A stretch of DNA of 64,000 nt, taken from assembly GCF_000718785.1 (NCBI RefSeq), contig NZ_JOCA01000016.1, positions 103,401 to 167,400 of the forward strand, written 5' to 3'. Positions 18,101 through 26,472 of this stretch are shown here, piece after piece. The stretch comes from Streptomyces sp. NRRL WC-3626. GTDB taxonomy: Bacteria > Actinomycetota > Actinomycetes > Streptomycetales > Streptomycetaceae. The position numbers and the translations under genes are program-made. The number at the start of each line of letters is the position of its first letter. The first letter of the stretch is position 1. The notes beneath the pieces were generated by a model that was not told where the DNA came from, did not search any database, and saw only the letters and a program-made list of their open reading frames with translations.

Positions 18101-19006
18101 CGACTCGGCGGAGGAGAGCGCCTTCGCGGCGGACTCCTTCGCCTCGGCGAGCACCTTCTCCGCCTCCGCGCGGGCCTCGCGCAGCGCCGTCTCGGCCGCG
18201 GACATCCGCTCCTCGGCGGCCCGGCCGAGCTCCTGCGCCTGACGGCGCGCGGAATCCGACTCGCTGACCGTCGACGACCGCAGCTGCTCCGCGTGGTCGG
18301 TGGCCTCCTGCGCCTGCGTCGACGCCGCGTTCAGCAGCCGCTCCGCGTCCGCGCGGGCCCGGCGCAGGATCTGCTCGGCCTCCGAGCGGGCCGACTCGGC
18401 CTCGCTCTGCAGCCGCTGCCGCGCCTCGGCCGTCAGCCGCTCGGCCTCCGCGCGGGCGGCGGCCATCGCCTGCTCGGTCTCCGCGCGGGACTCGTCGAGC
18501 AGACGGCGGGCCTGCTGCTCGGTGCGGGCGCGCAACTGCTCCGCCCACGCCACGTTCTCGTTGACATGCGATTCGACGGTCTGCCTGCGCTCCGCCAGCT
18601 CCTGGTCGAGCTGCTGGCGCCGGTTCACCGCCTCCTGGTGCAGCTCCGCCTGGAGCCGGGCCGCCTGCTCCGCGTGCTCCTGGAGGATCCGCTGGGTCTG
18701 CGCCCGCGCCTGGCTCAGCTCCCGCTCGGCGTCCGCGCGGAGCTGGTCGGCCTGCACCTGGGCGTTGCGCAGCAACTGCTCCGCCTGGTAGCCGAGGTCA
18801 CCGCCGTCGTAGGCGGGCCGGGACATGATGGTGCGGCGCGCCTCGTGCAGCTTGGCGCGCAGCACCTCAACCTGGTAGCCGAGGTCCTCGGCGTGCTGGA
18901 TCGCCTTTTCCCGCTCGGTCTTCAGCCGCTTCATCTCGGCTTCGAACCGAGAGAGGTGGTCGACGTCAGCCGCCGGCTCTCGCTCCTGGCTCTCGTAGCC
19001 CCGCAC
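15161..19006 (-). CDS. scy: Scy, giant coiled-coil polarisome scaffold for tip growth
   Basis: A 1281-residue, nearly continuous coiled coil rich in Ala, Glu, Arg and Asp, built from repeating units such as AEAEADRIRAEA. The N-terminus RGYESQEREPAADVDHLSRF and the C-terminus RREDINAEISRVQDVLEALE are the two non-repetitive ends. Scy gathers DivIVA, FilP and ParA at hyphal tips and sets where new tips form. S. coelicolor Scy is about 1326 residues, so this copy is slightly shorter, as repeats vary. GTG 19006 is chosen because it begins the conserved RGYESQ; a TTG at 19036 would add ten residues. The repeats also open very long meaningless frames on the other strand. Confidence 0.92.
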   Translation of the reverse strand: MRGYESQEREPAADVDHLSRFEAEMKRLKTEREKAIQHAEDLGYQVEVLRAKLHEARRTIMSRPAYDGGDLGYQAEQLLRNAQVQADQLRADAERELSQARAQTQRILQEHAEQAARLQAELHQEAVNRRQQLDQELAERRQTVESHVNENVAWAEQLRARTEQQARRLLDESRAETEQAMAAARAEAERLTAEARQRLQSEAESARSEAEQILRRARADAERLLNAASTQAQEATDHAEQLRSSTVSESDSARRQAQELGRAAEERMSAAETALREARAEAEKVLAEAKESAAKALSSAESANETRTRTAKEQVARLVSEATKEAETTKADAEQLVADARAEAEKIVAEASEKARTITAEESATQLSKAAKTAEDVLNKASEEAKQTTRAASEEAERIRREAEAEADRLRAEAHDISEQLKGAAKDDTKEYRAKTVELQEEARRLRGEAEQLRADAVAEGEKIRAEARKEAVAQIEEAARSAEELLAKAKADADELRSTAQTDSEKVRTEAIERATTLRRQAEETLERTRQEAERHRAEAVEQSDALKEDAERAARELREETERAVEARREEAAGELTRLHTEAEERLAAAERALGEAREEAVRIRREASEENERLRAEAAERIRTLREQAETEAERLRDEAAADASASRAEGESVAVRLRSEAAAEAERLKSEAQDSADRMRAEAQAAAERIGAEASETLAAAQEEAARRRREAEELLGAARSEAGQERERAREQSEELLASARKRVEEAQAEAVRLVEEADRRATEMVSAAEQHAQQVRDSVAGLHEQAQEEITGLRSAAEHVAERTRREAEEEADRVRSDAYAERERASEDAGRLRREAQEETEAARALAERTVSEAITEADRIRADVSDHAQRVRTEASDAIAEAEQQASRTRAEAREDANRIRSDAATQADTLITEARGEAERLTDETVTEADRVRADSVSKAEKLIADATGDAERLRAEAAETVGSAQQHAERIRRESERLKADAESAADHLVSTARTEAERTLDEARKEANKRRSEAAEQVDTLITETTAEADKLLTEAQQQAQKTTADAEAQADTMVGAARSEADRLVGEATVEGNSRVEKARTDADELLVGARRDATQIRERAEELRDRITGEIEELHARARREAAETMKSTGDRCDALIKAAEEQLAKAEAKSKEIVSEANSEAGKVRIAAVKKAEALLKEAEQKKASLVKEAEELRAEAVQEARRTVEEGKRELEVLVRRREDINAEISRVQDVLEALESFEAPGGAKDNGVKAGATVGAPRTGGKSGE

Positions 19007-19151
19007 TGCGCGGTCCCATCCGTCCCCTGGTCGCAAGTCTCACCGAGCTCCGTCCACCCGCCGAACGGGGCCCCCGGGGAATGGTGTCAGATCAACGGCT
19101 GAGCATGGGCTGCCGCCCCGCGCTCGCCCCCCGAAACCCGGACCCCGGCGA

Positions 19152-19174
19152 TCCCGCCGCCAAAGACGGCGGGA
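19152..19174 (-). terminator. Hairpin after the methylmalonyl-CoA epimerase gene
   Basis: TCCCGCCG (19152-19159) pairs with CGGCGGGA (19167-19174) around CCAAAGA, 60 bases after the epimerase stop on the minus strand and upstream of scy. It is short but perfect. Confidence 0.5.
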
Positions 19175-19233
19175 CGGTCACCACGCATCGAGCGGCGACC
19201 GGACCCAACCCTACCGGCCCTTATGTACGTGGG

Positions 19234-19674
19234 TCAGTGCTCGGATGACTCAACAGGCGCCGAAGTGACCAGTTCTGTCAGTACGCCATGGCAGTCCTTG
19301 GGGTGCAGGAAGGTGATTCGTGACCCCATGGAGCCGCGCCGGGGCTCTTCGTACAGAACGCGTACGCCCTTGTCCTTGATCCCGGCCGCCTCCGCGTCCA
19401 CATCCGCCGTACCGAAGGCGATGTGGTGGACGCCCTCGCCGTTCTTCGCCAGCCACTTGGCGACGGTCGAGTCGTCCCGGGTCGGCTCGAGGAGCTGGAG
19501 GTAGGAGGCGCCGCCGTCCGAGGTGTCGTTGATCTTGAGCATGGCCTCGCGGACGCCCTGCTCCTCGTTGACCTCGGAGTGGAACACCTCGAAGCCGTAC
19601 GTGGCCCGGTAGAACTCGACGGTCGCGTCGAGGTCGAAGCAGGCGATCCCGATGTGGTCGATTCGCGTCAGCAT
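19234..19674 (-). CDS. mce: Methylmalonyl-CoA epimerase
   Basis: A 146-residue vicinal-oxygen-chelate protein that interconverts (2S)- and (2R)-methylmalonyl-CoA, linking propionyl-CoA carboxylation to the B12-dependent mutase. It begins MLTRIDHIGIACFDLDATVE (first metal-ligand His in DHIG). YLQLLEPT, GEGVHHIAFG (second His) and ITFLHPKDCHGVLTELV follow, as in the family. Full length. It is divergent from the acetoacetyl-CoA thiolase gene across 147 bp and belongs with meaB and icmA to a coenzyme-B12 acyl-CoA metabolism neighbourhood. Confidence 0.93.
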   Translation of the reverse strand: MLTRIDHIGIACFDLDATVEFYRATYGFEVFHSEVNEEQGVREAMLKINDTSDGGASYLQLLEPTRDDSTVAKWLAKNGEGVHHIAFGTADVDAEAAGIKDKGVRVLYEEPRRGSMGSRITFLHPKDCHGVLTELVTSAPVESSEH

Positions 19675-19821
19675 GGATTCAGTGCAGCGCTCCCGCGGTG
19701 GTTACGCAACGTGCGCGCGATCACACCGAAAGGACGATGACGTGGTCCGCCGCACGTCAGTACATTCGAAGTAAACCCTCGTTCACTCCTCGGCTGTGCA
19801 GCCGGAAGGGGATCGCAGCTC

Positions 19822-21054
19822 ATGACCTCCGCATCTTCAGCATCCTCCGCACCTTCCGCATCGAACGGCACGACCTCCGTCATCGTGGCGGGCGCCCGCA
19901 CCCCCATGGGGCGGCTGCTCGGCTCACTGAAGTCCTTCTCCGGTGCCGACCTCGGCGGCTTCGCGATCAAGGCCGCCCTCGACCGCGCGGGGATCGGCGG
20001 CGACCAGGTCCAGTACGTGATCATGGGCCAGGTGCTCCAGGCCGGCGCCGGCCAGATCCCGGCCCGCCAGGCCGCCGTCAAGGCCGGCATCCCGATGAAC
20101 GTCCCGGCGCTCACCGTCAACAAGGTCTGTCTGTCCGGCCTCGACGCCATCGCGCTCGCCGACCAGCTGATCCGCGCCGGTGAGTTCGACGTGATCGTCG
20201 CCGGCGGCCAGGAGTCCATGACCAACGCCCCGCACCTGCTGCCGAAGTCCCGCGAGGGCTTCAAGTACGGCGCGGTGCAGATGCTCGACGCGATGGCGTA
20301 CGACGGTCTGACCGACCCCTTCGAGAACATCGCGATGGGCGAGTCCACCGAGAAGCACAACACGCGCCTCGGTATCGCCCGCCCCGAGCAGGACGAGATC
20401 GCCGCCCTCTCCCACCAGCGGGCCGCCGCCGCCCAGAAGAACGGCGTCTACGAGGCCGAGATCACCCCGGTCGAGATCCCGCAGCGCAAGGGCGACCCGA
20501 TCCTGTTCAGCAAGGACGAGGGCATCCGCGGCGACACCACGGCCGAGTCGCTCGGCAGGCTGCGCCCGGCCTTCACCAAGGACGGCACGATCACCGCGGG
20601 CACCTCCTCGCAGATCTCGGACGGCGCGGCCGCCGTGGTCGTGATGAGCAAGGCCAAGGCGCTGGAGCTGGGCCTGGACTGGATCGCCGAGATCGGCGCC
20701 CACGGCAATGTGGCCGGCCCCGACAACTCCCTCCAGTCGCAGCCGTCCAACGCGATCCGGCACGCGCTGAAGAAGGAGGGCCTGGAGGTCTCCGACCTGG
20801 ACCTCATCGAGATCAACGAGGCCTTCGCGGCCGTCGCCGTGCAGTCAATGAAGGACTTGGGTGTTTCCGCCGAAAAGGTGAACGTCAACGGGGGTGCGAT
20901 CGCCCTCGGTCACCCGATCGGGATGTCCGGCGCCCGGCTCGTCCTGCATCTGGCGCTGGAGCTGAAGCGGCGCGGCGGCGGCGTGGGCGCGGCGGCGCTG
21001 TGCGGCGGCGGCGGCCAGGGCGACGCGCTGATCGTGCGGGTACCGAAGGCCTGA
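19822..21054 (+). CDS. Acetyl-CoA C-acetyltransferase (thiolase)
   Basis: A 410-residue thiolase. A Ser/Ala-rich lead (residues 1-16) precedes [18 protein letters not shown]. The acyl-accepting Cys sits in [15 protein letters not shown], the His motif in [16 protein letters not shown] and the second Cys in [13 protein letters not shown]. It condenses two acetyl-CoA or cleaves acetoacetyl-CoA, and so feeds or drains the 3-hydroxybutyryl-CoA pathway (hbdA at 2662). It is followed 41 bases later by meaB, probably the same operon. ATG 19822 lies 12 bases after GGGGA. Confidence 0.93.
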   Translation: MTSASSASSAPSASNGTTSVIVAGARTPMGRLLGSLKSFSGADLGGFAIKAALDRAGIGGDQVQYVIMGQVLQAGAGQIPARQAAVKAGIPMNVPALTVNKVCLSGLDAIALADQLIRAGEFDVIVAGGQESMTNAPHLLPKSREGFKYGAVQMLDAMAYDGLTDPFENIAMGESTEKHNTRLGIARPEQDEIAALSHQRAAAAQKNGVYEAEITPVEIPQRKGDPILFSKDEGIRGDTTAESLGRLRPAFTKDGTITAGTSSQISDGAAAVVVMSKAKALELGLDWIAEIGAHGNVAGPDNSLQSQPSNAIRHALKKEGLEVSDLDLIEINEAFAAVAVQSMKDLGVSAEKVNVNGGAIALGHPIGMSGARLVLHLALELKRRGGGVGAAALCGGGGQGDALIVRVPKA

Positions 21055-21095
21055 CCGCCTTCTTTGCTGTTTTTCCTCTCGTGAACGGAGCTGTG

Positions 21096-22064
21096 ATGCA
21101 GGACGTCTCCTCGCTGGTCGCCCAGGCCAGGGAAGGCAGGCCACGGGCCGTGGCCCGGCTGATCTCCCTGGTGGAGGGGGCGTCCCCGCAGCTCAGGGAG
21201 GTCATGGCGGCACTGGCGCCACTGACGGGCAACGCGTACGTGGTGGGCCTCACCGGCTCCCCGGGCGTAGGCAAGTCCACCTCCACCTCCGCCCTGGTGA
21301 CCGCGTACCGCAAACAGGGCAAGCGGGTCGGCGTCCTCGCGGTTGACCCGTCCTCCCCCTTCTCCGGCGGGGCCCTGCTCGGCGACCGCGTCCGCATGTC
21401 GGAGCACGCCTCCGACCCGGGCGTCTACATCCGTTCCATGGCGACGCGCGGCCACCTGGGCGGACTCGCCTGGGCGGCTCCGCAGGCCATCCGCGTCCTG
21501 GACGCGGCGGGCTGCGAGGTGATCCTGGTGGAGACGGTCGGCGTAGGACAGTCGGAGGTGGAGATCGCCTCCCAGGCCGACACCTCGGTGGTGCTCCTGG
21601 CCCCCGGGATGGGTGACGGCATCCAGGCGGCGAAGGCCGGGATCCTGGAGATCGGCGACGTCTACGTCGTCAACAAGGCCGACCGTGACGGCGCCGACGC
21701 GACGGCCCGCGAACTGAACCACATGCTCGGCCTGGGCGAATCCCGCGCCCCCGGCGACTGGCGCCCCCCGATCGTGAAGACGGTCGCGGCCCGCGCGGAG
21801 GGCATCGACGAGGTGGTCGAGGCCCTGGAGAAGCACCGCGCGTGGATGGAGGCGGGCGGCGTCCTCACGGAACGCCGCCTGGCCCGGGCATCCCGAGAGG
21901 TCGAGACGATCGCGGTGACGGCCCTGCGCGAACGCATCGGAGACCTCCACGGCGACCGCCGCCTGGACGCGCTCGCGGAGCGCATCATCACGGGGGACCT
22001 GGACCCGTACAGGGCGGCGGACGAACTGGTGCGGGGCCTGACCGATAGCCCGTCCGGCATCTGA
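21096..22064 (+). CDS. meaB: MeaB (ArgK family) GTPase, methylmalonyl-CoA mutase chaperone
   Basis: A 322-residue G3E-type GTPase that loads and protects adenosylcobalamin mutases such as methylmalonyl- or isobutyryl-CoA mutase (icmA at 30239). The P-loop is GLTGSPGVGKSTSTS. DPSSPFSGGALLGDRVRM (switch), VETVGVGQSE and the base motif NKAD follow. Start ATG 21096 has GGAG five bases upstream. The last codons (…SPSGI-stop) lie inside the first copy of a dispersed Streptomyces repeat (22047-22072), so the C-terminus has been shaped by that repeat. Confidence 0.93.
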   Translation: MQDVSSLVAQAREGRPRAVARLISLVEGASPQLREVMAALAPLTGNAYVVGLTGSPGVGKSTSTSALVTAYRKQGKRVGVLAVDPSSPFSGGALLGDRVRMSEHASDPGVYIRSMATRGHLGGLAWAAPQAIRVLDAAGCEVILVETVGVGQSEVEIASQADTSVVLLAPGMGDGIQAAKAGILEIGDVYVVNKADRDGADATARELNHMLGLGESRAPGDWRPPIVKTVAARAEGIDEVVEALEKHRAWMEAGGVLTERRLARASREVETIAVTALRERIGDLHGDRRLDALAERIITGDLDPYRAADELVRGLTDSPSGI

Positions 22065-22200
22065 GGACGAGGTCCGAAGGGGCCGTCTCCAGCCCGTCCG
22101 GCGTTTGAGGACGAGGCCCGTTCAGGGCCGATGGGGGTCCGGGGCGCAGCCCCGGGGACGGGACGGGAAGGGGCGGCGGGGGCGAAGAACCCCCGACGCC
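22047..22200. repeat. Dispersed Streptomyces intergenic repeat element (two half-copies plus GC hairpin)
   Basis: AGCCCGTCCGGC with TGAGGACGAGG occurs twice, at 22047-22072 and 22091-22116 (24 of 26 bases identical). It is followed by a GC hairpin (CCGGGGC, GCA loop, GCCCCGG, about 22139-22155) and a G-rich tail. The tail shares 31 identical bases (22155-22185) with a second site in the window at 45989-46019. This layout is familiar as a high-copy intergenic repeat in Streptomyces chromosomes. The first copy overlaps the end of meaB. Confidence 0.8.
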
Positions 22201-22205
22201 CACCC

Positions 22206-22883
22206 TCAGTCGTCGTCGGAGTCGTCGCCCCGGTCGGCCGAGACCTTGCCGCTGTCCGGGTTCACCCGCCACTCCCGGTCGCCGCCCCCGCGGGCGGTCC
22301 GGGTCTCGGCCTCCCACCCCCGCTCATCGTCGTCGTCCAGCTCCACCGACGTCACGACCCCCTCGGCCGCCGCCGCCTCCGCGGCCTGCTCGGCCGTCAC
22401 CGAGGTCCCCTTCAACGCCGCCCGCACCTCGTCGGCGTCGTCCTCGTCGTCCCGCTCGGCGCCGAGGACCTTCCCGGTGGCCGGGTCGATCCACACGCTG
22501 TGCCAGGTGTCCCCACCACCGAGGACGTCGACCTCCCAGGCCCCGTCGTCCAGCTCGGCGGAGACGGCCGTACCCGGCTTGTGCTGCAACGCGGCGGCGA
22601 TGGCCTCGGCGGCGGTCAGATCACCGGAGGCGGGACGGTCGTCCCGGTCGTCGCCACGCCCGTCGTCGCCCCGGTCGTCCTGGTCATCCCCCCGGTCGTC
22701 CCGGTCGTCCCGCTCGTCCCGGTCGTCGTCCCCCCGCCCGTCGTCGTCCCCCGCCCGCTGCTCGCCGAGCGCCACCGGCGTCGCCCCGCCGTCGCCGTCC
22801 CCCGAGACCGCGATGGCTGTCGCCGTACCGCCCCCGACCAGGGCCGCGGCGGTGACGACGGCGATCACGATGTTGCGCTTCAT
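22206..22883 (-). CDS. Secreted PepSY-domain protein, Asp/Arg-rich
   Basis: A 225-residue exported protein. A signal-type N-terminus (KRNIVIAVVTAAALVGGG) is followed by an extremely acidic linker of DDDGRGDDDRDERDD type (residues about 43-85). Two PepSY-like units follow, LTAAEAIAAALQHKPGTAVS to DPATGKVLGAE and VTAEQAAEAAAAEGVVTSVE to NPDSGKVS. PepSY domains often inhibit proteases or act as extracytoplasmic sensors' partners. The gene is divergent from a response-regulator/sensor-kinase pair. The sensor's outer loop has a similar Asp-rich run, which suggests both act on one cation-linked signal (inference). Confidence 0.85.
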   Translation of the reverse strand: MKRNIVIAVVTAAALVGGGTATAIAVSGDGDGGATPVALGEQRAGDDDGRGDDDRDERDDRDDRGDDQDDRGDDGRGDDRDDRPASGDLTAAEAIAAALQHKPGTAVSAELDDGAWEVDVLGGGDTWHSVWIDPATGKVLGAERDDEDDADEVRAALKGTSVTAEQAAEAAAAEGVVTSVELDDDDERGWEAETRTARGGGDREWRVNPDSGKVSADRGDDSDDD

Positions 22884-22947
22884 GTGAGTTCCTCCCGAGT
22901 CGCTTCGTTTTCGACGTCCTCAATCTCGCCGACCAACACTGAGAGGA

Positions 22948-22974
22948 ACCTGAACCCACCTGAAGTGATCTTCA
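22948..22974. promoter_or_regulatory. Putative OmpR-type regulator binding site
   Basis: Two direct copies of ACCTGAA (22948-22954 and 22958-22964) are 10 bases apart, one helical turn, as is usual for OmpR/PhoB regulators. The second overlaps an inverted repeat TGAAG-TGAT-CTTCA (961-974). They lie between the divergent PepSY gene and the response-regulator gene, 25 to 50 bases before the latter's ATG, so autoregulation and co-regulation are likely. Confidence 0.55.
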
Positions 22975-22998
22975 GCCTCGCTTTGCGACCCTTGGCGC

Positions 22999-23664
22999 AT
23001 GCGCCTGCTGATCGTGGAGGACGAAAAACGCCTCGCCATCTCCCTCGCCAAGGGCCTCACCGCCGAGGGCTACGCCGTGGACGTCGTCCACGACGGCCGC
23101 GAGGGCCTGCACCGGGCCACGGAGGGCACGTACGACCTCCTCATCCTCGACATCATGCTGCCCGGCCTGAACGGCTACCGCGTCTGCGCGGCCCTGCGCG
23201 CCGCCGGCCACGACGTGCCGATCCTGATGCTCACGGCGAAGGACGGGGAGTACGACGAGGCCGAGGGCCTGGACACGGGCGCCGACGACTACCTCACCAA
23301 GCCGTTCTCGTACGTCGTCCTCGTCGCGAGGATCAAGGCACTGCTGCGCCGCAGGCCGACCACCGGGGCGTCCCCCGTCCACGTGCACGGCGACCTCAGG
23401 GTGGACACGGCCGCCCGCCGCGTCTTCCTGGACGAGGACGAGGTGACCCTGACCGCGAAGGAGTTCTCGGTCCTGGAACACCTGGTGCTGCGCGCCGGCG
23501 AGGTGGTGTCGAAAGCCGACATCCTCGAACACGTCTGGGACTTCGCCTACGAGGGCGACCCCAACATCGTCGAGGTCTACATCAGCGCCCTGCGCCGCAA
23601 GCTCCGCCCCGCGCTCATCCGTACCGTGCGCGGCGCCGGTTACCGGCTGGAGACGGCGCCGTGA
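22999..23664 (+). CDS. OmpR-family DNA-binding response regulator
   Basis: A 221-residue regulator. The receiver domain begins MRLLIVEDEKRLAISLAKGL. The phosphorylated Asp is in YDLLILDIMLPGLNGYRV, and the conserved Lys in DYLTKPFSYVVLVARI. The winged-helix output domain contains LTAKEFSVLEHLVLRAGEVV, and NIVEVYISALRRKL is the recognition region. It shares a GTGA overlap with the kinase gene, so the two are translated together. Upstream direct repeats fit autoregulation. The target is probably the divergent PepSY gene. Confidence 0.92.
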   Translation: MRLLIVEDEKRLAISLAKGLTAEGYAVDVVHDGREGLHRATEGTYDLLILDIMLPGLNGYRVCAALRAAGHDVPILMLTAKDGEYDEAEGLDTGADDYLTKPFSYVVLVARIKALLRRRPTTGASPVHVHGDLRVDTAARRVFLDEDEVTLTAKEFSVLEHLVLRAGEVVSKADILEHVWDFAYEGDPNIVEVYISALRRKLRPALIRTVRGAGYRLETAP

Positions 23665-25115
23665 GCCGCCTGTTCGGCTCGGTCCGCGCACGGGCGACGC
23701 TCGGCGCCACCCTCGTCGTAGCGGTGGCCCTCGTCGCGGCCGGCACCGCCGTACTGCTCTCCCTGCGCTCCAACCTGATCGGCGAGGCGGGCACCCAGGC
23801 GGAACGCTCCGCACGGGCGGTCGCCTCCGAACTCGCCGCCCGGATGCCGTACGACAAGCTGTCGGGCCTGGACGGCGAGGACAGCCCGGTGCAGATCGTC
23901 GACGAGGACGGCCGTCTGGTCGCGGCCAGCGAGGACCTGAACCGGATCACCGGCACGGCGACGCCGGACGTGACACCACGGCCGGCACCGTCACCACAGC
24001 CGACCGGCGATGACGACGACGATGACGACTCCGACGACTCGGACGACTCCGCCGACTCGGACGACGACTCCGACGAGTCCCTGCCCCCCGGAGAGATCGC
24101 CACCGAGCCGGCCTTCAGCAACGGCACGGCCACCATCGACGGCGACACCGAGGACTACCGCTTCGCCGCGGTCGAGGTCGGGACCCCCGACCACGGCCGT
24201 CTCACCGTGTACGCCGGTGCCCCCCTGGCCGCCGAACACGGCGCCGTACGCACCGCGTTGACGGTGATGCTCATCGGCTTCCCGCTGCTCCTGGCGGTCG
24301 TCGGGGCCGTGACCTGGCTGGTCACGGGCCGCGCCCTGCGCCCGGTGGAGGGCATCCGCAGCGAGATGGCGGCGATCACCGCCTCCGAGGACCTCTCCCG
24401 CCGTGTCCCCGAACCGGCGACCCACGACGAGATCGCCCGCCTCGCCCGCACCACCAACGCGACACTCGCCGCGCTGGAGGCCTCCGTGGAACGCCAGCGC
24501 AGCTTCGTCGCCGACGCCTCCCACGAACTGCGCAGCCCGATCGCGTCCCTGCGCACCCAGTTGGAGGTGGCCGCGGCCCACCCCGAACTCCTCGACCTGG
24601 ACGGCGCGGTGGAGGACACCGTACGACTCCAGCACCTCGCCGCCGACCTGCTGCTGCTCGCCCGCCTGGACGCGGGGGAGCGCCCCGCCGACGCCAGGGT
24701 CGACCTCGCCGCACTGGCCCGCGAGGAGTCGGCCGGCCGTACCGGTGTGACGGTGGACGCGGAGCCCGCGGAGGTGTCCGGCTCACGGGGTCAACTGGGC
24801 CGGGTGCTCGCCAACTTGCTGGACAACGCCCGCCGGCACGCCCGCGAACGGGTCACCGTGACCGTACGGCGGGAGGGCGCCTGGGCCGTGCTCGCGGTGG
24901 CCGACGACGGCGACGGGGTGGCCGAGGCCGACCGGGAGCGGATCTTCGAACGGTTCGTACGGCTGGACGCCGCCCGCAGCCGCGACGACGGTGGCGCGGG
25001 ACTGGGGCTGGCGATCGCCAGGGACGTCGCCGTACGGCACGGCGGGACGCTCACGGCGGGTGCCGCGCCGGCCGGCGGAGCACTCTTCGAACTCCGCCTG
25101 CCGCTCGACGGGTGA
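23661..25115 (+). CDS. Sensor histidine kinase with Asp-rich extracytoplasmic loop
   Basis: A 484-residue kinase from GTG 23661, overlapping the regulator's stop. A first membrane helix (about 12-34) leads to an outer loop holding DDDDDDDSDDSDDS and further DD/SD runs (about 115-140). The second helix is at about 199-221, then HAMP, a HisKA domain with His in DASHELRSPIASL (about 287), and a HATPase with NLLDNARRHA, DDGDGVAE and GGAGLGLAIARDV. The acidic loop suggests that it binds Ca2+, Mg2+ or a cationic peptide. It is the partner of the regulator at 22999 and lies six bases from the convergent MarR gene. Confidence 0.92.
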   Translation: MSRLFGSVRARATLGATLVVAVALVAAGTAVLLSLRSNLIGEAGTQAERSARAVASELAARMPYDKLSGLDGEDSPVQIVDEDGRLVAASEDLNRITGTATPDVTPRPAPSPQPTGDDDDDDDSDDSDDSADSDDDSDESLPPGEIATEPAFSNGTATIDGDTEDYRFAAVEVGTPDHGRLTVYAGAPLAAEHGAVRTALTVMLIGFPLLLAVVGAVTWLVTGRALRPVEGIRSEMAAITASEDLSRRVPEPATHDEIARLARTTNATLAALEASVERQRSFVADASHELRSPIASLRTQLEVAAAHPELLDLDGAVEDTVRLQHLAADLLLLARLDAGERPADARVDLAALAREESAGRTGVTVDAEPAEVSGSRGQLGRVLANLLDNARRHARERVTVTVRREGAWAVLAVADDGDGVAEADRERIFERFVRLDAARSRDDGGAGLGLAIARDVAVRHGGTLTAGAAPAGGALFELRLPLDG

Positions 25116-25121
25116 GAGCCG

Positions 25122-25598
25122 TCAGAGACGGCCCCGCTGCCCCCGCAGATGCTCGGCGATGGGCTTGAGGGCCTTGTCGAGCTCGGTCAGGGCCTCGGGG
25201 GAGAGCAGGTCGATGAAGTGCCGCCGCACGGACGCCACATGATGCGGCGCGACCTTCTGCATGGTCTCCATGCCGTGCTCGGTGAGGACCGCGTACAGCC
25301 CGCGGCGGTCGGACTCGCAGTTCTCCCGCCTGACCAGGTCCCCGTTCTCCATGCGGGTGATCTGGTGCGAGAGGCGGCTCTTGGACTGCAGCGTGGCGGC
25401 GGCGAGGTCGCTCATCCGCATCCGCCGGTCCTCCGACTCGGACAGGTTCACCAGGATCTCGTAATCGTTCATCGTCAGGCCGAACGGCTGCAGATCCTTC
25501 TCGAGCTGGTACGTCAACAGCCTGTTGACCTCCAGGTGGGTGCGCCAGGCGCACTGCTCCGCATTGGTCAGCCAGCGGGTGGCCGTCTCGGTCTCCAT
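25122..25598 (-). CDS. MarR family transcriptional regulator
   Basis: A 158-residue MarR-type winged-helix protein beginning METETATRWLTNAEQCAWRT. The HTH segment is MRMSDLAAATLQSKSRLSHQ and the wing ENCESDRRGLYAVLTEHG. The C-terminal helix carries the dimer interface. It is first in its transcript; the 97-bp region to the next gene upstream holds AT-rich sequence suited to a promoter/operator. No ligand can be inferred. ATG 25598. Its stop is six bases from the sensor kinase stop, convergent. Confidence 0.88.
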   Translation of the reverse strand: METETATRWLTNAEQCAWRTHLEVNRLLTYQLEKDLQPFGLTMNDYEILVNLSESEDRRMRMSDLAAATLQSKSRLSHQITRMENGDLVRRENCESDRRGLYAVLTEHGMETMQKVAPHHVASVRRHFIDLLSPEALTELDKALKPIAEHLRGQRGRL

Positions 25599-25695
25599 GA
25601 ATGAAGTCTACCTAAGGAAGTTGAATGGCGAACTAATAAGGCTTCCGTGTGACGCCGTGCGCAAGCGTTCGATGTCACACCCCGCACATTACCGC

Positions 25696-26472
25696 TCACA
25701 GCCCGAAGCGACGCTGGAGGTCTCCCAGCTGTCCGGGAAGACGCGGTGCGCCCGCCCCCTGCCCGTGGCCTCCCGGAACACCCCCACCGGGTACCCCCGG
25801 CTCATGCGGAGGGGTCCCCGTCGCCTGCTCCGCCATCAGCGCCTCGGACGACTGGAGCAGCACCGTGCCGGCCCCCACGAACTCGAACTGGTGCTCCTCG
25901 CCGGAGGCCCCGCCGAGGCCCGTCATCGCACGTAGACCGCCCATCACGCCGGTCATGTAGCCGTGGTCGTAGTGATGGCACGGGGAGGGGCAGTCCGCCC
26001 AGCCGACCAGCGCCTGCGGATCCACCCGGATCGGGGGCTCCATGAACACCACCGGCCCGTTGGACGCGGCCACGAACTTTCCGGTTCCGATCAGTGTCAG
26101 AAAGCCGGGCACGATCGACTGCTTGAGCGCGAGACTTGGCTGAAAAGCGAGGAGGTTGCCCGAGCGAATGGTCAGGTTGCCGTCCTCGAGATCGTACGAA
26201 TTCACGTCGAAGGCCCGGTCGGCGAGGAGCATCTTGCCCGAGCCCTCCGCCACGACCCAGTCGCTCGCGTGCAGTGGCGAATGGAACGACGTACGGACAA
26301 GTCGGTCGAGTCGCCCGTGCCCGATGCCGTTGAAATCGATCGAGCCGTAGTAGGCGATCATCTTCCCCTTCTGCATGAACCACTGGGTGCCCTTGAGCTC
26401 CACGCAGAAGGTGTAGTGATCGACGTTGTCGTCGGACGGCAGCGTCGTCGGGTCGTGGACAGGGGTGCTCAC
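25696..26472 (-). CDS. AIM24 family protein (third of three)
   Basis: A 258-residue AIM24/TIGR00266-type beta-sandwich protein. GTG 26472 overlaps the stop of the preceding gene. The conserved run includes FMQKGKMIAYYGSIDF, EGSGKMLLADRAFDVN, LEDGNLTIRSGNLLAFQ and IRVDPQALVGWADC. The C-terminus beyond about 225 is a Gly/Pro/His-rich tail (GVPGGGVPGGHGQG) not seen in its two paralogues. AIM24 proteins are widespread and of unknown function; in yeast mitochondria one shapes inner-membrane architecture. It is the last gene of a translationally coupled operon. Confidence 0.85.
   Translation of the reverse strand: MSTPVHDPTTLPSDDNVDHYTFCVELKGTQWFMQKGKMIAYYGSIDFNGIGHGRLDRLVRTSFHSPLHASDWVVAEGSGKMLLADRAFDVNSYDLEDGNLTIRSGNLLAFQPSLALKQSIVPGFLTLIGTGKFVAASNGPVVFMEPPIRVDPQALVGWADCPSPCHHYDHGYMTGVMGGLRAMTGLGGASGEEHQFEFVGAGTVLLQSSEALMAEQATGTPPHEPGVPGGGVPGGHGQGAGAPRLPGQLGDLQRRFGL

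Noticed and set aside
15623..19102. An open frame of more than 1100 codons on the plus strand through scy
   Set aside because: It is the antisense shadow of the repetitive, GC-rich scy coding sequence. Its translation is Arg/Leu/Gly-rich without domains, and scy is the recognised gene.
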